25,140 nucleotides of DNA, taken from Psychrobacter sp. UBA3962 (lineage in GTDB: Bacteria > Pseudomonadota > Gammaproteobacteria > Pseudomonadales > Moraxellaceae). The stretch covers positions 83,883-109,022 of the forward strand of contig NZ_DGDC01000023.1 in the NCBI RefSeq assembly GCF_002385225.1, written 5' to 3'. Shown here one piece after another: positions 23,680 to 25,140 of this stretch; positions within the stretch are counted from its first letter, which is position 1; each line of letters begins with the position of its first letter. Below the pieces are notes generated by a model. It was not told the origin of the DNA. It worked only from the letters and a program-made list of their open reading frames with translations, and did not search any database. The translations under genes and the position numbers were made by a program.

Positions 23680-24276
23680 ATGTCATTAACAACCGGCCCA
23701 AAATTCACCTCATATCTAAATAATGTTGCTGCTCACATTCTGCAAGTTGTTCATCAATTGACCCTACCTGTAGAGTCTGAAGCACAGAGCAACCAACAAG
23801 AAAGCTCGCCATTTAATATGTTGTTGATAAGTGATGATCAGATCAATGAACTACTTTATCAGTTATTAATAAAAGACAATCCAAAGCTTATCATTGATAG
23901 CTTAACACTGACTGAGTTTGAGGCTAGGCCGTTCAATAAACGTTATACGCTCGGATGTTTAGTACAGCCTTTCGAGCTGAATTCTGAATCTAATAGGGAT
24001 AAGACTCAAGCACAAGCCAATACTGCAACCTACAGCCGTATTGCTATTAGACTACGAGATTTATTTGCCGAACAAAGCTTATTACTGACTTATACGCCAT
24101 TAAGTGAGCTTAACTTTAATTGCTTAGGCTATATTGCTCACCCCATTGAAACTTCTGATGAGATACCAGATTTTGTGAGTTGGCAATTTAATCTCTATGA
24201 CTATAAACAGCGACCCGATTGGCTGAATGCCAAATACTGGGCCAACCCTGAAAATTTTGATAAATATAGATGGTAG
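23680..24276 (+). CDS. Hypothetical protein, function unknown
   Basis: From the ATG at 23680 the protein has 198 residues; a GTG at 23671 would add three. It shows no signal peptide and no membrane segment. The middle reads as alternating strands and helices (ISDDQINELLYQLLIKDNPKLIIDSL, TLGCLVQPFEL), there is a Q/N/A-rich loop about residues 107-119, and the C-terminus is aromatic and charged (YDYKQRPDWLNAKYWANPEN...YRW). I cannot match it to a family. Codon use and composition look native. It is divergent from pepN and 278 bases ahead of pal, with no shared regulation visible. No clear ribosome site precedes the ATG. Confidence 0.75.
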   Translation: MSLTTGPKFTSYLNNVAAHILQVVHQLTLPVESEAQSNQQESSPFNMLLISDDQINELLYQLLIKDNPKLIIDSLTLTEFEARPFNKRYTLGCLVQPFELNSESNRDKTQAQANTATYSRIAIRLRDLFAEQSLLLTYTPLSELNFNCLGYIAHPIETSDEIPDFVSWQFNLYDYKQRPDWLNAKYWANPENFDKYRW

Positions 24277-24554
24277 TGTGAAGAACTAGGACTTTTATTA
24301 AAGTTTTACCATAATACTCGCCTTTACCGCTGCATCAGTCAGATAAAATGCTTGTTTAATTTTTGAAACTTTGTCATTATCCTGATATGAATTTACAGTA
24401 AAACTACTTACATAAAGTAACATCTGCTTTTAAATGTGCTATATTTACAATAATTGTATTTGGCCATTCATGTGGTGTTGGTTAATGAGCAAGTTACAAC
24501 AACATAAGTAAGAACATAAGCTCACAACACTTTTTAGGAATCTGAGGATCTAAT
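24277..24554. other. 278-base spacer upstream of pal
   Basis: A weak A/T hairpin with a short T tract follows the orphan gene (24291-24307). The rest is AT-rich leader and promoter region. The only strong signals are the pal promoter at 24417-24445 and a GAGGA ribosome site just before the pal ATG. No gene is evident on either strand. Confidence 0.55.
24417..24445 (+). promoter_or_regulatory. Sigma70 promoter of pal
   Basis: GTAACA (24417-24422), a 17-base spacer and TATATT (24440-24445) preceded by TGC give an extended -10 arrangement (TGCTATATT). Transcription would start near 24452, about 100 bases before the pal ATG. Confidence 0.55.
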
Positions 24555-25067
24555 ATGTATTCATCATTAAAAATTTCGGCAATCAGTCTACTTTCAGCAG
24601 CTCTTTTAACCACAGTAGGCTGTGCTAGCAAACCTCAAACTTCTGAGTTTGTAGTAGCTCCTATGGCAGTGCCAGGTAATGCAGCCTATCAAACCGGTCC
24701 TTTAGTAAATAACTCAGCAGAAGTACAAGCTGCTGCCCAAAATGTACGCGGCATTGTTCACTTCGCCTTTGACAGCAGTGCCATTGATGCCGAAGCTGCT
24801 AATGTTCTAAACGAACAAGTTGCTTTCTTAAAGAATTATCCTGATGCCGTTGTATTAGTTGCTGGTCATACCGATGAGCGCGGTAGCCGTGAATACAACC
24901 ATGCTTTAGGTGAGCGCCGTGCGCAAGCCGTTAAAAACTACTTAGCTTCTCAAGGTGTTACCGATGCTCGCGTTGAAACCATTAGCTATGGCGAGGACCG
25001 TCCAGTGGCTACTGGTACTGATGAAGCCTCTCATGCTGAAAACCGTCGCGCTGAATTATCATACTAA
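24555..25067 (+). CDS. pal: Peptidoglycan-associated lipoprotein Pal
   Basis: Pal is an outer-membrane lipoprotein of the Tol-Pal system that binds peptidoglycan and helps outer-membrane constriction at division. The 170-residue protein has a lipoprotein signal ending TVGC at C23, a short A/V-rich linker and an OmpA-like domain from about residue 68 (IVHFAFDSSAI). The meso-DAP-binding signature HTDERGSREYNHALGERRA and SYGEDRP are intact, and the protein ends ENRRAELSY as expected. The length matches the family. A GAGGA site lies 8 bases before the ATG. tolB, which normally precedes pal, is not in the window; the upstream neighbour is the orphan gene. What follows pal lies beyond the window end. 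Confidence 0.97.
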   Translation: MYSSLKISAISLLSAALLTTVGCASKPQTSEFVVAPMAVPGNAAYQTGPLVNNSAEVQAAAQNVRGIVHFAFDSSAIDAEAANVLNEQVAFLKNYPDAVVLVAGHTDERGSREYNHALGERRAQAVKNYLASQGVTDARVETISYGEDRPVATGTDEASHAENRRAELSY

Positions 25068-25140
25068 TTTATTAGCTGTTAACTTGATAATTTCAAACGA
25101 CCATAAAAACCCAGCTTAGGCTTAATGCCAGTCAGTTAAG

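Noticed and set aside
23680..24276. Chorismate lyase (UbiC) as identity of the orphan
   Set aside because: Considered because of coq7 and aroC nearby; the UbiC motifs and fold order are not visible.
1..25140. CRISPR, phage, integrative element or defence system
   Set aside because: No regularly spaced long repeats, integrase, transposase, nuclease-helicase or toxin-antitoxin pair is visible; gene content is housekeeping.

Overview
The window looks like an ordinary chromosomal segment of a gamma-proteobacterium of the Moraxellaceae, most likely Psychrobacter. The clues are moderate-to-low GC, AT-rich spacers, the family-typical pairs pyrD-cvpA-purF, prmB-aroC and lpxB-rnhB, and housekeeping enzymes carrying long acidic or low-complexity N-terminal extensions. 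The genus assignment is inference from protein style and gene order; no search was run. I see no tRNA, rRNA, CRISPR array, transposase, phage gene or plasmid gene.

Layout. Bases 1-10250 are almost entirely minus-strand genes: a secreted RidA-like protein, purF, cvpA and pyrD (read pyrD-cvpA-purF, ended by a strong hairpin terminator), a three-helix membrane protein, gpsA-sixA as a tight pair, a YdjA-type nitroreductase, then prmB-aroC. Bases 10650-16940 are plus-strand envelope and quinone genes: a periplasmic L,D-transpeptidase with its own sigma70 promoter, coq7, a TPR-like lipoprotein and a very large alpha/beta-hydrolase lipoprotein. They meet lpxB-rnhB (minus) at a shared bidirectional terminator. 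A DAHP synthase gene (plus) is divergent from lpxB behind a 367-base spacer with two good promoters. It converges on pepN (minus). A gene of unknown function and pal (both plus) close the window.

Functions. Two shikimate-pathway steps are present: the entry step (DAHP synthase) and the last step (AroC). Chorismate feeds ubiquinone synthesis, where Coq7 acts. pyrD and purF supply pyrimidines and purines, and GpsA supplies glycerol-3-phosphate for phospholipids. LpxB (lipid A), the L,D-transpeptidase (peptidoglycan), Pal (outer membrane to peptidoglycan) and two lipoproteins make the centre and right side rich in envelope functions.

The window has no obvious new gene system. The least explained material is non-coding: a compact multi-stem palindromic element of about 105 bases downstream of aroC (7735-7838), a tandem/inverted repeat in front of the nitroreductase (7463-7534), a five-copy degenerate repeat between sixA and the membrane-protein gene, and the long aroF leader. 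Among proteins, the 868-residue hydrolase lipoprotein, the 302-residue lipoprotein and the 201-residue orphan next to pal are the least characterised.
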